In this document: piece by piece, positions 27,139 through 34,621 of the stretch
Layout of the letters: the number at the start of each line of letters is the position of its first letter
Numbering within the stretch: the first letter of the stretch is position 1
Source: Clostridiales bacterium
Lineage (GTDB): Bacteria > Bacillota > Clostridia > Oscillospirales > Oscillospiraceae
Direction: 5' to 3'
NCBI GenBank assembly: GCA_004557655.1
Contig: SFGJ01000004.1
Coordinates: 1 to 64,000 of the forward strand
Length of the DNA: 64,000 bases
Program-made: the position numbers and the translations under genes
Notes under the pieces: model-generated
The model's input: the letters and a program-made list of their open reading frames with translations, nothing else
Told to the model about the DNA's origin: nothing
The model's database searches: none

Positions 27139-27175
27139 ACAGGGCGCGGTCATCCGACTGTGCCCTGTTTTCTTT
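27139..27175 (+). terminator. Terminator of the hydrogenase operon
   Basis: ACAGGGC / GCCCTGT arms around a 16-nt middle that pairs partly, followed by TTTTCTTT. Confidence 0.65.
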
Positions 27176-27229
27176 ATGCCTTCACCTTCATCCATAAGTT
27201 TTTCTTATTTCTATAATAAAAAATACATA

Positions 27230-27259
27230 TTTCACTTATATCATCCCATGCTGTATACT
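27230..27259 (+). promoter_or_regulatory. Probable promoter of the CofE-like gene
   Basis: TTTCAC and TATACT separated by 18 nt in an AT-rich stretch, 41 bases before the ATG. AAGGAG just before the start is the ribosome site. Confidence 0.45.
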
Positions 27260-27300
27260 ACCACTGGCTTAAAAACACACCATCAAAAAGGAGATTCTAT

Positions 27301-28500
27301 ATGAGCAGAACCATTGGTACAGTAGTGCGTGGCGTGCGTGCGCCCATTTTCCGCCAGGGCGATGATGTGGTGTCCATTACAGCCGACACCGTGATCAATG
27401 CCTTGGCCGAAGAGGGCATCCAGCCCCGGGACAAGGACGTGGTGGCCATCACCGAGTCTGTGGTCGCCCGCTGCCAGGGCAACTATGCAACGGTGGAGCA
27501 GATCGCCGCCGATGTCCGTGCCAAAACCGGCGGTAAGACCGTGGGTGTCACCTTCCCCATCCTCAGCCGCAACCGCTTTTCCCTTCTGCTTTCCGGTATC
27601 GCCTCCGGTGCCGAGAAGGTCGTCGTGATGCTGAGCCTGCCCGCCGACGAGGTCGGCAACCACCTGATCAGCGACGACATGCTGGAGCAGTCCGGCATCG
27701 ATCCTCAGCACACGGTGCTGTCCGTGGAGCAGTTCCGCAGCCACTTCGGCGTGGTGCTGCACCCCTTCACCGGTATGGACTATATCTCCTTCTATCAGGA
27801 CATGATCGAAAGCGCCGGTGCGCAGGCGGAGATCATCTTCTCCAACCGCGTGGAGTCCATTTTGGATTACACCGACGCCGTCATCTGCTGCGACATCCAC
27901 ACGCGCCGTCACTCCAAGGAGAAGCTGAAGGCCGCCGGCGCCAAGTGCGTGCTGGGTCTGGACGACCTGCTGACCTCCTCCGTGGACGGCAGTGGCTTTA
28001 ACCCGCAGTACGGCCTCCTCGGCTCCAATAAGGCCGACGACAACACCGTGAAGCTCTTCCCCCGGGACACCATGGCCGTGGCCGAGGCTCTGGGCAAGGT
28101 TCTGTCCGAGCGCACCGGAAAGCACATTGAGGCCATGGTCTACGGTGACGGCGCTTTCAAGGACCCCGTGGGCAAGATCTGGGAGCTGGCTGATCCTGTT
28201 GTGTCTCCCGGCTACACCGCCGGTCTGGAGGGTACCCCCAACGAGCTGAAGCTGAAGTATCTGGCGGACAATGATTTTGCCGACCTCAAGGGAGAGGAGC
28301 TGAAGCAGGCCATCTCCGAGAAGATCCGCCAGAAGGACGCCAAGGTCTCCCTGGTGGGCAACATGATCTCCGAGGGCACCACCCCCCGGCGGCTCACCGA
28401 CCTCATCGGTTCCCTGTGCGACCTGACCTCCGGCAGCGGCGACAAGGGCACCCCCATCGTCTATATCCAGGGCTACTTCGACAACTACACCACGGAGTGA
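27301..28500 (+). CDS. cofE: CofE-like coenzyme F420-0:L-glutamate ligase family protein
   Basis: 399 aa with the CofE-type core: DDVVSITADTVINALAEEGIQPRDKDVVAITESVVARCQGNY, LSRNRFSLLLSGIASG, and VYGDGAFKDPVGKIWELADPVVSPGYT, which contains the metal/GTP-site GDGAFKDP. Such proteins gamma-glutamylate F420 in archaea and actinobacteria, but most Clostridia are not known to make F420 and no other cof gene is here. The true substrate may be another cofactor. Monocistronic between promoter and strong terminator. Confidence 0.75.
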   Translation: MSRTIGTVVRGVRAPIFRQGDDVVSITADTVINALAEEGIQPRDKDVVAITESVVARCQGNYATVEQIAADVRAKTGGKTVGVTFPILSRNRFSLLLSGIASGAEKVVVMLSLPADEVGNHLISDDMLEQSGIDPQHTVLSVEQFRSHFGVVLHPFTGMDYISFYQDMIESAGAQAEIIFSNRVESILDYTDAVICCDIHTRRHSKEKLKAAGAKCVLGLDDLLTSSVDGSGFNPQYGLLGSNKADDNTVKLFPRDTMAVAEALGKVLSERTGKHIEAMVYGDGAFKDPVGKIWELADPVVSPGYTAGLEGTPNELKLKYLADNDFADLKGEELKQAISEKIRQKDAKVSLVGNMISEGTTPRRLTDLIGSLCDLTSGSGDKGTPIVYIQGYFDNYTTE

Positions 28501-28531
28501 TCCCCTCTTTCGGTTTTTCTCCCCCTCCCCC

Positions 28532-28574
28532 GGCCGCCGCGCAGGCTCCCCCGTCTGCGCGGCGGCCCTTTTTT
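28532..28574 (+). terminator. Terminator of the CofE-like gene
   Basis: 13-bp GC-rich arms (GGCCGCCGCGCAG / CTGCGCGGCGGCC) followed by TTTTTT. Confidence 0.9.
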
Positions 28575-28775
28575 GTACCCTTTTGTCCAATTTCAGGCAA
28601 ATACTTATATCGTTTTTCCCTGTCGGATCTCCCAAATGCTCTGTTAGTTATTCTAATATTAATTATAATATTCTGTAGCTTTACTTTTCTTGTTAATTGT
28701 TCTACTATATGCTCACAAGGAAGAAACAAACAAATGAGCCAAAAATATACAACTTGTTATAAGGAGGAAAACGCC

Positions 28776-28994
28776 ATGAAAAACATCTACACCTACATCT
28801 CCATCTCCATCATTTCTCTGGTTCTGGCCGCTGCCTGCTCTTTTCTGATGACCGCCGCCGACGCTCCCATCCGTGAAGCCGGCACCTATCTCCCCCTGGT
28901 CATGGGCGCTGTGTTCACCTGGAGCTCCGCCAAGGCTCTGTTCATGGCGCGCAATCGCGAAAAGAATTCCGCCAACGCGCGCAGTGCCGCCTGA
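28776..28994 (+). CDS. Small two-helix membrane protein
   Basis: 72 aa; ATG preceded by AAGGAGGAAA. The N-terminal helix (YTYISISIISLVLAAACSFLM) and a second one (YLPLVMGAVFTWSSAKALFMA) are joined by a short loop and end in a basic, Asn/Ala-rich tail. No family recognised. Own terminator downstream (29014-29045), so it is a single-gene unit; the frame upstream of the ATG overlaps the AT-rich promoter area. Confidence 0.7.
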   Translation: MKNIYTYISISIISLVLAAACSFLMTAADAPIREAGTYLPLVMGAVFTWSSAKALFMARNREKNSANARSAA

Positions 28995-29013
28995 TCCCTC
29001 TTCCGCAAATCCC

Positions 29014-29045
29014 AAAACGGGCCGCCGACGGGCGGCCCGTTTTTC
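29014..29045 (+). terminator. Terminator after the small membrane protein
   Basis: AAACGGGCCGCC / GGCGGCCCGTTT with loop GACG, followed by TTTTT. Confidence 0.9.
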
Positions 29046-29129
29046 TGTTGACGAATTCGGCAAAACCCTTTATACTTCTACACAGTGCCTCTGTGCTGCA
29101 AAATCTGTCCTATCGGGAGGATCCGCCCC

Positions 29130-29561
29130 ATGACGCAAAAGAAAAACCGTGAATTCCGGCGCATTGTGAAGTTTGTTTTGTTCTCCGCCTCGGCGGGCAT
29201 CATCGAGATGGGTGTCTTCGCCCTGCTTAATGAGCTGATCGGGTGGAGCTATTGGCCTTGCTACCTCATCGCCCTCACGGTCTCTGTGGTGTGGAATTTC
29301 ACGCTCAACCGCAGATTTACATTCCGGAGCACCTCCAATGTCCCCCGGGCCATGGCCCTGGTGCTGCTTTTCTACTGCGTGTTCACCCCGGTGACCACCC
29401 TGCTGGGCAATTATCTGGCAGAGACGCTGCTGTGGAACGAATATCTGGTCACGGGCATCAATATGCTCCTCAATATTACCACCGAATACCTCTATGACCG
29501 CTTCGTGGTGTTCCGCAAAAGTCTGGACACCAATACTCCGGTGCAAAAGCAGAAAACATAA
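29130..29561 (+). CDS. GtrA-family membrane protein
   Basis: 143 aa from the ATG at 29130, nine bases after GGGAGG. Four membrane helices with the GtrA pattern: VKFVLFSASAGIIEMGVFALLNE, LTVSVVWNFTLNRRFTF (NFxxNRxxTF signature) and a C-terminal YLYDRFVVF. GtrA proteins are thought to move lipid-linked sugars across the membrane for wall-polymer or LPS decoration. No glycosyltransferase neighbour. Confidence 0.88.
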   Translation: MTQKKNREFRRIVKFVLFSASAGIIEMGVFALLNELIGWSYWPCYLIALTVSVVWNFTLNRRFTFRSTSNVPRAMALVLLFYCVFTPVTTLLGNYLAETLLWNEYLVTGINMLLNITTEYLYDRFVVFRKSLDTNTPVQKQKT

Positions 29562-29588
29562 AAAACGAGCCGAAAGGCTCGTTTTTTT
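29559..29588. terminator. Bidirectional terminator between GtrA gene and kinase fragment
   Basis: CGAGCC-gaaa-GGCTCG flanked by A-run and T-run, so it works on both strands. Confidence 0.9.
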
Positions 29589-29847
29589 ATCCCTGAATCC
29601 CCTCTCGCCCCCGCTCCGGACACAGGGTAAATGTGGTTCCCTGTCCCCGGCGGCTCTCCACACGGACGGGAATAGGCAGCAGGTCTGCCGCCCTGTGTGT
29701 CAGGTACAGGCCCAGATGACCGGCTCTGCGCTCCATGCGGCCGTTTCCCACGGTGTAACCCTTCGCAAAGATCCGGGGCAGGTCCTCCGGGGCGATGCCG
29801 ATGCCGGTATCGCTGATGCGCAGGCAGCTTCCCTCCACGGCCACCAT
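29587..29847 (-). pseudogene. C-terminal remnant of a sensor histidine kinase
   Basis: 86 aa. It contains only the end of a HATPase_c domain: LRISDTGIGIAPEDLPRIF (G1 box), GLYLTHRAADLLPIPVRVES (G2-like) and GQGTTFTL. The sensor, H-box and N-box are absent, and the upstream DNA directly belongs to the flavodoxin gene, so the 5' part was lost by deletion. An ATG with GAGGTGTC exists, so a short peptide could still be made, but it cannot be a functional kinase. Confidence 0.75.
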
Positions 29848-29853
29848 GACACC

Positions 29854-30432
29854 TCACTTGACTACCCTGTACCGCCCCGTCCTGCACTGCACGCTCCGCA
29901 GTCCTGTATGGGTCAATTGCAGAAGTTCGTCCATCTCCCGGGCGGCATTTTCATAAACGGAGGCAGTGTGGTGGACCAAAATGTAGTCCGCCTGCCGCAC
30001 CCGGCCCGCCGCCTGCCGGCAGAAAGCCCGCACCGGACTGGCAAGGGCAAAGACCCAGATGGGGGCGCAGATAGTAACCCTGTCATATTTTTGCAGATCA
30101 TTGGGGATAGGGCCGATAGGCATATCCCAGCGGTGCATGGCGTACCGGCCGCACCACCAGAAGCCCGCCGTGCCCTCCGTCCGCTCCGTGGAACAGATTT
30201 CAAAAAGTTCTGCCCCGGTCTGCTCCGCCAGCTCATAGGCCAGTTTCTTTCCATAACCCATGCGGGAAAAATAAACCACCAGATGCCCTTCGTTTGTCCC
30301 CACATGGGGATACTCCTCCGGCCGGACGACAAAGGCCTCCTGCTTGGCAAATACGCCGGCAGCATAGCCCGTGGCCGCCTGCGCAAGGCCGAAGAAGAAG
30401 TAAGCGGTGGACATGAAATTCAGCGGGAACAT
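29854..30432 (-). CDS. Flavodoxin-domain part of a split membrane-flavodoxin protein
   Basis: 192 aa from the ATG at 30432. One hydrophobic segment (MSTAYFFFGLAQAATGYAAGVF), then a flavodoxin-like domain: LVVYFSRMGYGKKLAYELAEQTGAELFEI (FMN phosphate loop), YDRVTICAPIWVFALASPVRAF. It reads in the same frame as the gene just upstream with only TAG TTC TAT between, so it is almost certainly the 3' part of one original gene. Without the upstream part it would lack most of its membrane domain. Confidence 0.7.
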   Translation of the reverse strand: MFPLNFMSTAYFFFGLAQAATGYAAGVFAKQEAFVVRPEEYPHVGTNEGHLVVYFSRMGYGKKLAYELAEQTGAELFEICSTERTEGTAGFWWCGRYAMHRWDMPIGPIPNDLQKYDRVTICAPIWVFALASPVRAFCRQAAGRVRQADYILVHHTASVYENAAREMDELLQLTHTGLRSVQCRTGRYRVVK

Positions 30433-30438
30433 ATAGAA

Positions 30439-30786
30439 CTAGATGCATATCCACAGCATCAGCGTCACGCCGAAGACACCGCCCAAGGTCACTCCCAGGG
30501 ATTTTTTGTGCAGCAGCAGAGCCGCTGCCGTCAGATTGGTCAGGCCGTTGACGATCAGCAGTGCGACGCCGGAGAACACAAAGTCCTGAAACAGCACATC
30601 CGCAAATGGCAGCACCTGAAAATACGGCAGCATGGCGTCCATGCCCATAGCCTTGCCGGTGGGATCGATCAGCATCCCCGATGCGCCGGCCACGGCTCCC
30701 AAGCCGATGAACAGCGTCCAGAAAATCAGAAGCCGCCGGGCGGCAGCATACCGGGAATGAGTCTGCTTGTTCGTTTTATGATCCAT
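30439..30786 (-). CDS. Membrane-domain part of the split membrane-flavodoxin protein
   Basis: 115 aa, ATG preceded by GAGGGAAATAA. Three to four helices (RRLLIFWTLFIGLGAVAGASGML, FVFSGVALLIVNGLTNLTAAALLL, GVTLGGVFGVTLMLWICI) and then TAG at 30439-30441. Translation of the next codons in the same frame continues FYMFPLNFMSTAYFFFG, a natural continuation of the last helix, so a CAG-to-TAG change probably broke the gene. No function known for the membrane part. Confidence 0.7.
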   Translation of the reverse strand: MDHKTNKQTHSRYAAARRLLIFWTLFIGLGAVAGASGMLIDPTGKAMGMDAMLPYFQVLPFADVLFQDFVFSGVALLIVNGLTNLTAAALLLHKKSLGVTLGGVFGVTLMLWICI

Positions 30787-30862
30787 TTATTTCCCTCTAA
30801 TATGCATTCTACAATATATATCAATCACAATTATATGCCACGCGTGCTGTTTGTCAAGAAAA

Positions 30863-30905
30863 AAAGCGTTCCGTCAGCGGCAGGCAGACGGAACGCTTTT
30901 TTGAA
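30863..30905. terminator. Bidirectional terminator between psd and the split gene
   Basis: 13-bp arms AAAGCGTTCCGTC / GACGGAACGCTTT with an 11-nt loop, with T-runs on both strands. Confidence 0.9.
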
Positions 30906-30926
30906 ATCATGCAGTGCAGCGGCGGC

Positions 30927-31751
30927 TCAACCGCCCCCTGCGGAGGTACCGATCCACTGGCCCTGGCGCACCTGCACCTCGCCATGGTGCAGCCCCTCCA
31001 GGATCTCCGGGTTCAGGCGGACACGGTCTTTTTGAAACATCAGGGTGATGGTGGAGCCAGCCAGCTCAAAGTGGCCCTTTTCCGCACCCCGGCAGACCCG
31101 CTGGTTCTCCCGGGGGTTGATGATACCGCCCACCACCAGCGCGCCTATCTCCGTTTGCACCACGGGGCCGAAATTCTCCGTGGTCAGCAATGTCCAGCAG
31201 CGGCGGTTGAGAACGAAGACGGGGTACTTCTCACAGGCAATGGGCTGCACACTGTGCAGCACGCCCGGAATGAAGTGGTTGTCCCCCTGATAGCCGTCGT
31301 CAATGTAGCAGTAATGATGGTAATCCGAGGGGCACAGGCGCAGCACCAGACAGTCTCCCCCGGTAAAACGCTCCGCCAGCTCACCATCCTGCAGCAGATC
31401 CCGGAGACTGTAGTGAGAGTTCTTGATGGAGAAGCTGCTGTCTTCCCGGATGCGGTAGGCACTGAGCCAACCGTCACACGGGCTGATGAGGTGGGAGGGT
31501 TCGGTGTCAAAGGGCACCGGCTCCCGGGTGCGGGTAAAGAGATCCCGGTAGGTCTTGAAGCTCCTGAGCTGGGATTCCGTCAGCTCCATGCCGTTGCGCC
31601 GGGCATAGGGTCCCACAATGAACCGGGACAGGCGGGAGCGGAGAAACGCCACCGCCAGGCGGTCGGCGTGGGTGGCCATAATGCCCTTTAGCAGCAGGCG
31701 GCCGGGAGCTGTGCCATAGAGAAACCGGACGGCGCCGGAATTTCCGCTCAC
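30927..31751 (-). CDS. psd: Phosphatidylserine decarboxylase
   Basis: 274 aa; GTG start overlapping the pssA stop, preceded by GGGGGTG. Conserved: SPCDGWLSAYRI, RLCPSDYHHYCYIDDG (the conserved His region), NRRCWTLLTTENFGPV and the self-cleavage site GST in HFELAGSTITLMF, where the pyruvoyl group forms from Ser; the usual LGST is AGST here. Membrane enzyme that makes phosphatidylethanolamine. Pairs with pssA in one operon. Confidence 0.93.
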   Translation of the reverse strand: MSGNSGAVRFLYGTAPGRLLLKGIMATHADRLAVAFLRSRLSRFIVGPYARRNGMELTESQLRSFKTYRDLFTRTREPVPFDTEPSHLISPCDGWLSAYRIREDSSFSIKNSHYSLRDLLQDGELAERFTGGDCLVLRLCPSDYHHYCYIDDGYQGDNHFIPGVLHSVQPIACEKYPVFVLNRRCWTLLTTENFGPVVQTEIGALVVGGIINPRENQRVCRGAEKGHFELAGSTITLMFQKDRVRLNPEILEGLHHGEVQVRQGQWIGTSAGGG

Positions 31752-32368
31752 TGCTTCACCCCCAGCAGCACAATGACCATCTCGCCGCAGCCGATGAGCA
31801 GCATGATGATTTTACCCGTCAGCCGGGGCTTGACCAGTTTGAACGGGGTCAGAAATGCCACGGCCATGACAGCCAGCAGCACAACGCCCAAAAGGGGCAA
31901 AGGCCAGCTCAGCAGCCGGGCAAGGCCCAACAGGGTAGGCAGGAACAGCGCGGATGTGGTGACAGGCAGGCCCCGATACAGCTCCCGCTGGCTGTCGGTG
32001 GCGTCCTGCCGCTCCTCCTCGTCCACATTGAACCAGGCAAGACGGATCAGGGCGCAGAGAACATACAGTCCGGCCACCGCCGCCACGGCAATTTTCCCGG
32101 GGGCCGTGGAATAGACGATGACCCCGGGCAGCACGCCGAAGCAGATCAGATCGCTGAGCGAATCGATCTGCACGCCGAAACGCTTTTCCTGGGCCGTGCG
32201 CTCCATGGTGGAGGCGATCTTCCCGTCGAACATATCGCACAAACCCGCCAGAAGCAGGCACAAAAGCGCCCAGGGCAGCTTTCCGCCCATGGCAAAGCCA
32301 ATGCCTGTGAGGCCGGTCAGCATCCCTATGTATGTTAAAATCACCGTATAATTGTATACACCCAGCAT
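31748..32368 (-). CDS. pssA: CDP-diacylglycerol-serine O-phosphatidyltransferase
   Basis: 206 aa membrane protein with the CDP-alcohol phosphotransferase motif DMFDGKIAS...GVQIDSLSDLICFG (DxxDGxxA-x(n)-GxxxDxxxD). Several membrane helices follow. Makes phosphatidylserine, the substrate of the coupled decarboxylase. ATG behind AAAGGAGAGG. Confidence 0.92.
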   Translation of the reverse strand: MLGVYNYTVILTYIGMLTGLTGIGFAMGGKLPWALLCLLLAGLCDMFDGKIASTMERTAQEKRFGVQIDSLSDLICFGVLPGVIVYSTAPGKIAVAAVAGLYVLCALIRLAWFNVDEEERQDATDSQRELYRGLPVTTSALFLPTLLGLARLLSWPLPLLGVVLLAVMAVAFLTPFKLVKPRLTGKIIMLLIGCGEMVIVLLGVKQ

Positions 32369-32514
32369 TTCCTTTCCCTCTCCTTTATGCTATCTGCGCA
32401 TTTTTTCTATAACAGAAATAGTATAATGGGTGAATCTGAATATAGCACTATATAACTTCTTAATTTCTCTTAATTTTTTTCGACAATATTCTGTTCATTG
32501 CTCCGAAAATCCTG

Positions 32515-32520
32515 TATAAT
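32515..32520 (+). promoter_or_regulatory. -10 element of the two-component operon
   Basis: Perfect TATAAT 32 bases before the GTG start of the regulator; the matching -35 (TGTTCA, 17 nt upstream) is weak, which suggests activation by a regulator, perhaps itself. Confidence 0.4.
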
Positions 32521-32551
32521 GATAGAACACACAAGGAGAGGAGGCGGCGCG

Positions 32552-33244
32552 GTGGAGCCGAGAAAGATTCTGGTGGCAGACGATGACCCCGAAATTCGGG
32601 AGGTGCTGCGGCTGCTGCTGACAGGAGAGGGCTACGAGGTGCTGGAAGCTTCCGATGGCAGCGAGGCCATCGCGCTGCTCAACAGCGCCGTGGATCTTGT
32701 AATTTTGGATGTGATGATGCCCGGTACAGGAGGCTATGCCGCCTGCGCCGAGATCCGCAAGCAATCGGCAGTGCCGGTGCTGTTTTTGACGGCCAGATCC
32801 CAGGATTCTGACAAGTCCATGGGCTTTTCCGTGGGGGGCGATGACTTTTTGGTGAAACCTTTTTCCTACGCGGAACTTATCTCCCGGGTGAAGGCCATGC
32901 TGCGGCGCTACTGTATCTACGGCACCAAGGCCGCCGCCGGCAACCTCCTGCGCTGCGGCGGAAATATCGAGATCGATCCGGACCAGTGCCTGGTGCGGCA
33001 GAACGGGCAGGAGGTGTCCCTGACAGGAACGGAGTACCGCATTTTGTATCTGTTGGCCTCCCACCCGGGGAAGGTGTTCTCTGTGCAGAATCTCTACGAG
33101 AGCGTGTGGGACGAGCCGTATTTCTATACCTGCAACAACACGGTGATGGTACACATCCGCAACCTGCGTCGCAAGCTGGGAGACGATCCCCAGAACAGCC
33201 ACATCATCCAGACCGTGTGGGGAAAGGGGTACCGGATTGGGTAA
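32552..33244 (+). CDS. OmpR/PhoB-family response regulator
   Basis: 230 aa from GTG 32552, preceded by GGAGG. Receiver domain with acidic DDD at about 10, phospho-Asp in LVILDVMMPG, and the conserved Lys in DFLVKPFS; C-terminal winged helix ends VMVHIRNLRRKLGDDPQ...TVWGKGYRI, typical OmpR. Resembles VanR-like regulators. Overlaps the kinase gene by 8 nt. Confidence 0.93.
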   Translation: MEPRKILVADDDPEIREVLRLLLTGEGYEVLEASDGSEAIALLNSAVDLVILDVMMPGTGGYAACAEIRKQSAVPVLFLTARSQDSDKSMGFSVGGDDFLVKPFSYAELISRVKAMLRRYCIYGTKAAAGNLLRCGGNIEIDPDQCLVRQNGQEVSLTGTEYRILYLLASHPGKVFSVQNLYESVWDEPYFYTCNNTVMVHIRNLRRKLGDDPQNSHIIQTVWGKGYRIG

Positions 33245-34541
33245 GAAGATCAAAGGCAGTCTGAGCCTTCAACTGCTGTGCGGCGTTTTGGCGTCTCTGG
33301 CAGCGGCCGCGGCGGCATTTGCCCTCATTCTGGCCCTGTGCAACTTTCTGCTGGACAAAACGGTGTACGGCCAGACCTTTGCCCGGCGCAGGGCGGACGG
33401 CCAATTTGAGGACCTGCAGGACTATGTGGACCGGGAGGAGATCTCCTCAACGCAGATCCAGCGGCTGGGCCAGTGGTTTGGACGGGGGAAGCGGGTGTAT
33501 CTCACGGTTTTTGACCAGGGGGATGCGGTGTATACCTCTCCCATGCCCAAGGGGATCCGCTTTGTCTTTGACCCGGATAATCTGAGCAGCGATGACGCCT
33601 ATACCCTGCGGTTTTCCGACGGCAGGCGGCTGCAGGCGTACCTGCTCTACTATGCGGGCGATGTGTACTACATCCTGGGCATCATCCTGGCGGCAGGAGG
33701 CGCTTTCATCGCCTTTTCCGCCTGCTTCGTTCTGCTGCTGCACCGAAAGCTGGGCTATATCAAGAAGCTGAATCAGGAGCTGGATATACTGTCCGGCGGC
33801 GCGCTGGAATACCCGGTGACGGTACAGGGAGAAGATGAGCTGGGGCAGCTTGCCTTCGGCATTGACCAGATGCGCCGATCTATTCTCTCCCACCAGCGGG
33901 CAGAGGAGATGACCCGTTCCGCCAATTCTCAGTTGGTCACTGCCATGTCACATGACCTGCGCACGCCCCTGACCTCCCTGCTGGCCTATCTGGAGCTTCT
34001 GGAGCGGAAAAAGTATGAGGACGAGGCACAGCGGCAGCGGTTTGTGGCCAAAAGTCTGGAGCAAACGCTGCGCATCAAGACCATGGCGGATGAGATGTTT
34101 GAGTATTTTCTGGTGTATTCCGCCGAATGGGCGCAGCCGGATCTGGAGAGTCAGGACGCGGACGCTCTGCTGGGACAGGCATGGGGCGAATATGCCTTTT
34201 CCCTGGAGAATAAAGGCTTTGCGGTGGAGACTGATTTCTCTCCGCTGCAGGGGACGGTAGATGTCAACTGCGAGCTGCTGCAGCGGGCATTTGACAATCT
34301 GTATTCCAATCTGCTCAAATACGCCGATCCGGACCGGCCCATTGCCATCGCATTTTGCCGGGCTGATGGGCAGGCGGTGCTTACGGTAAAAAACAGCGTG
34401 TCTCCCCTGCGGGACAAGCGGGAGAGCACCGGCATCGGGCTGAACACCTGCCGGGGCATCCTGCAGTACCACGGCGGCAGATTTGAGACCCGCGAGGAAA
34501 ACGGCGTTTTCACGGCGGAGCTGCGACTGCCTGTCCGCTGA
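33237..34541 (+). CDS. Sensor histidine kinase, VanS-like
   Basis: 434 aa; TTG start at 33237, seven bases after GGGG. Two membrane helices (about 10-35 and 140-165) flank a ~100-residue extracellular sensor; a HAMP-like segment follows. H-box AMSHDLRTPLTSLLAYLE (His about 238), N-box CELLQRAFDNLYSNLLKYA, and G-box STGIGLNTCRGILQYHGG. Signal unknown. Shut off by the terminator at 34558. Confidence 0.9.
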   Translation: MGKKIKGSLSLQLLCGVLASLAAAAAAFALILALCNFLLDKTVYGQTFARRRADGQFEDLQDYVDREEISSTQIQRLGQWFGRGKRVYLTVFDQGDAVYTSPMPKGIRFVFDPDNLSSDDAYTLRFSDGRRLQAYLLYYAGDVYYILGIILAAGGAFIAFSACFVLLLHRKLGYIKKLNQELDILSGGALEYPVTVQGEDELGQLAFGIDQMRRSILSHQRAEEMTRSANSQLVTAMSHDLRTPLTSLLAYLELLERKKYEDEAQRQRFVAKSLEQTLRIKTMADEMFEYFLVYSAEWAQPDLESQDADALLGQAWGEYAFSLENKGFAVETDFSPLQGTVDVNCELLQRAFDNLYSNLLKYADPDRPIAIAFCRADGQAVLTVKNSVSPLRDKRESTGIGLNTCRGILQYHGGRFETREENGVFTAELRLPVR

Positions 34542-34557
34542 CGAGGAATGAAAAAGA

Positions 34558-34587
34558 AAGGGCCGGGGCAAAGCCCCGACCCTTTTT
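34558..34587 (+). terminator. Terminator of the two-component operon
   Basis: AAGGG-cc-GGGGC / GCCCC-ga-CCCTT hairpin followed by TTTTT. Confidence 0.85.
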
Positions 34588-34621
34588 ATGCTATTGTGTC
34601 GGATGCGATGGGAGGGAGAAA

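Noticed and set aside
23339..27139. A 1266-aa open frame on the minus strand across the hydrogenase operon
   Set aside because: It is the antisense shadow of GC-rich hydB and hydA codons; no ribosome site, no domain, while the plus-strand frames hold complete Fe-S motifs.
30433..30441. Pyrrolysine at the TAG in the split membrane-flavodoxin gene
   Set aside because: No Pyl genes in sight, the residue would lie within a membrane helix, and a simple CAG-to-TAG mutation explains it.
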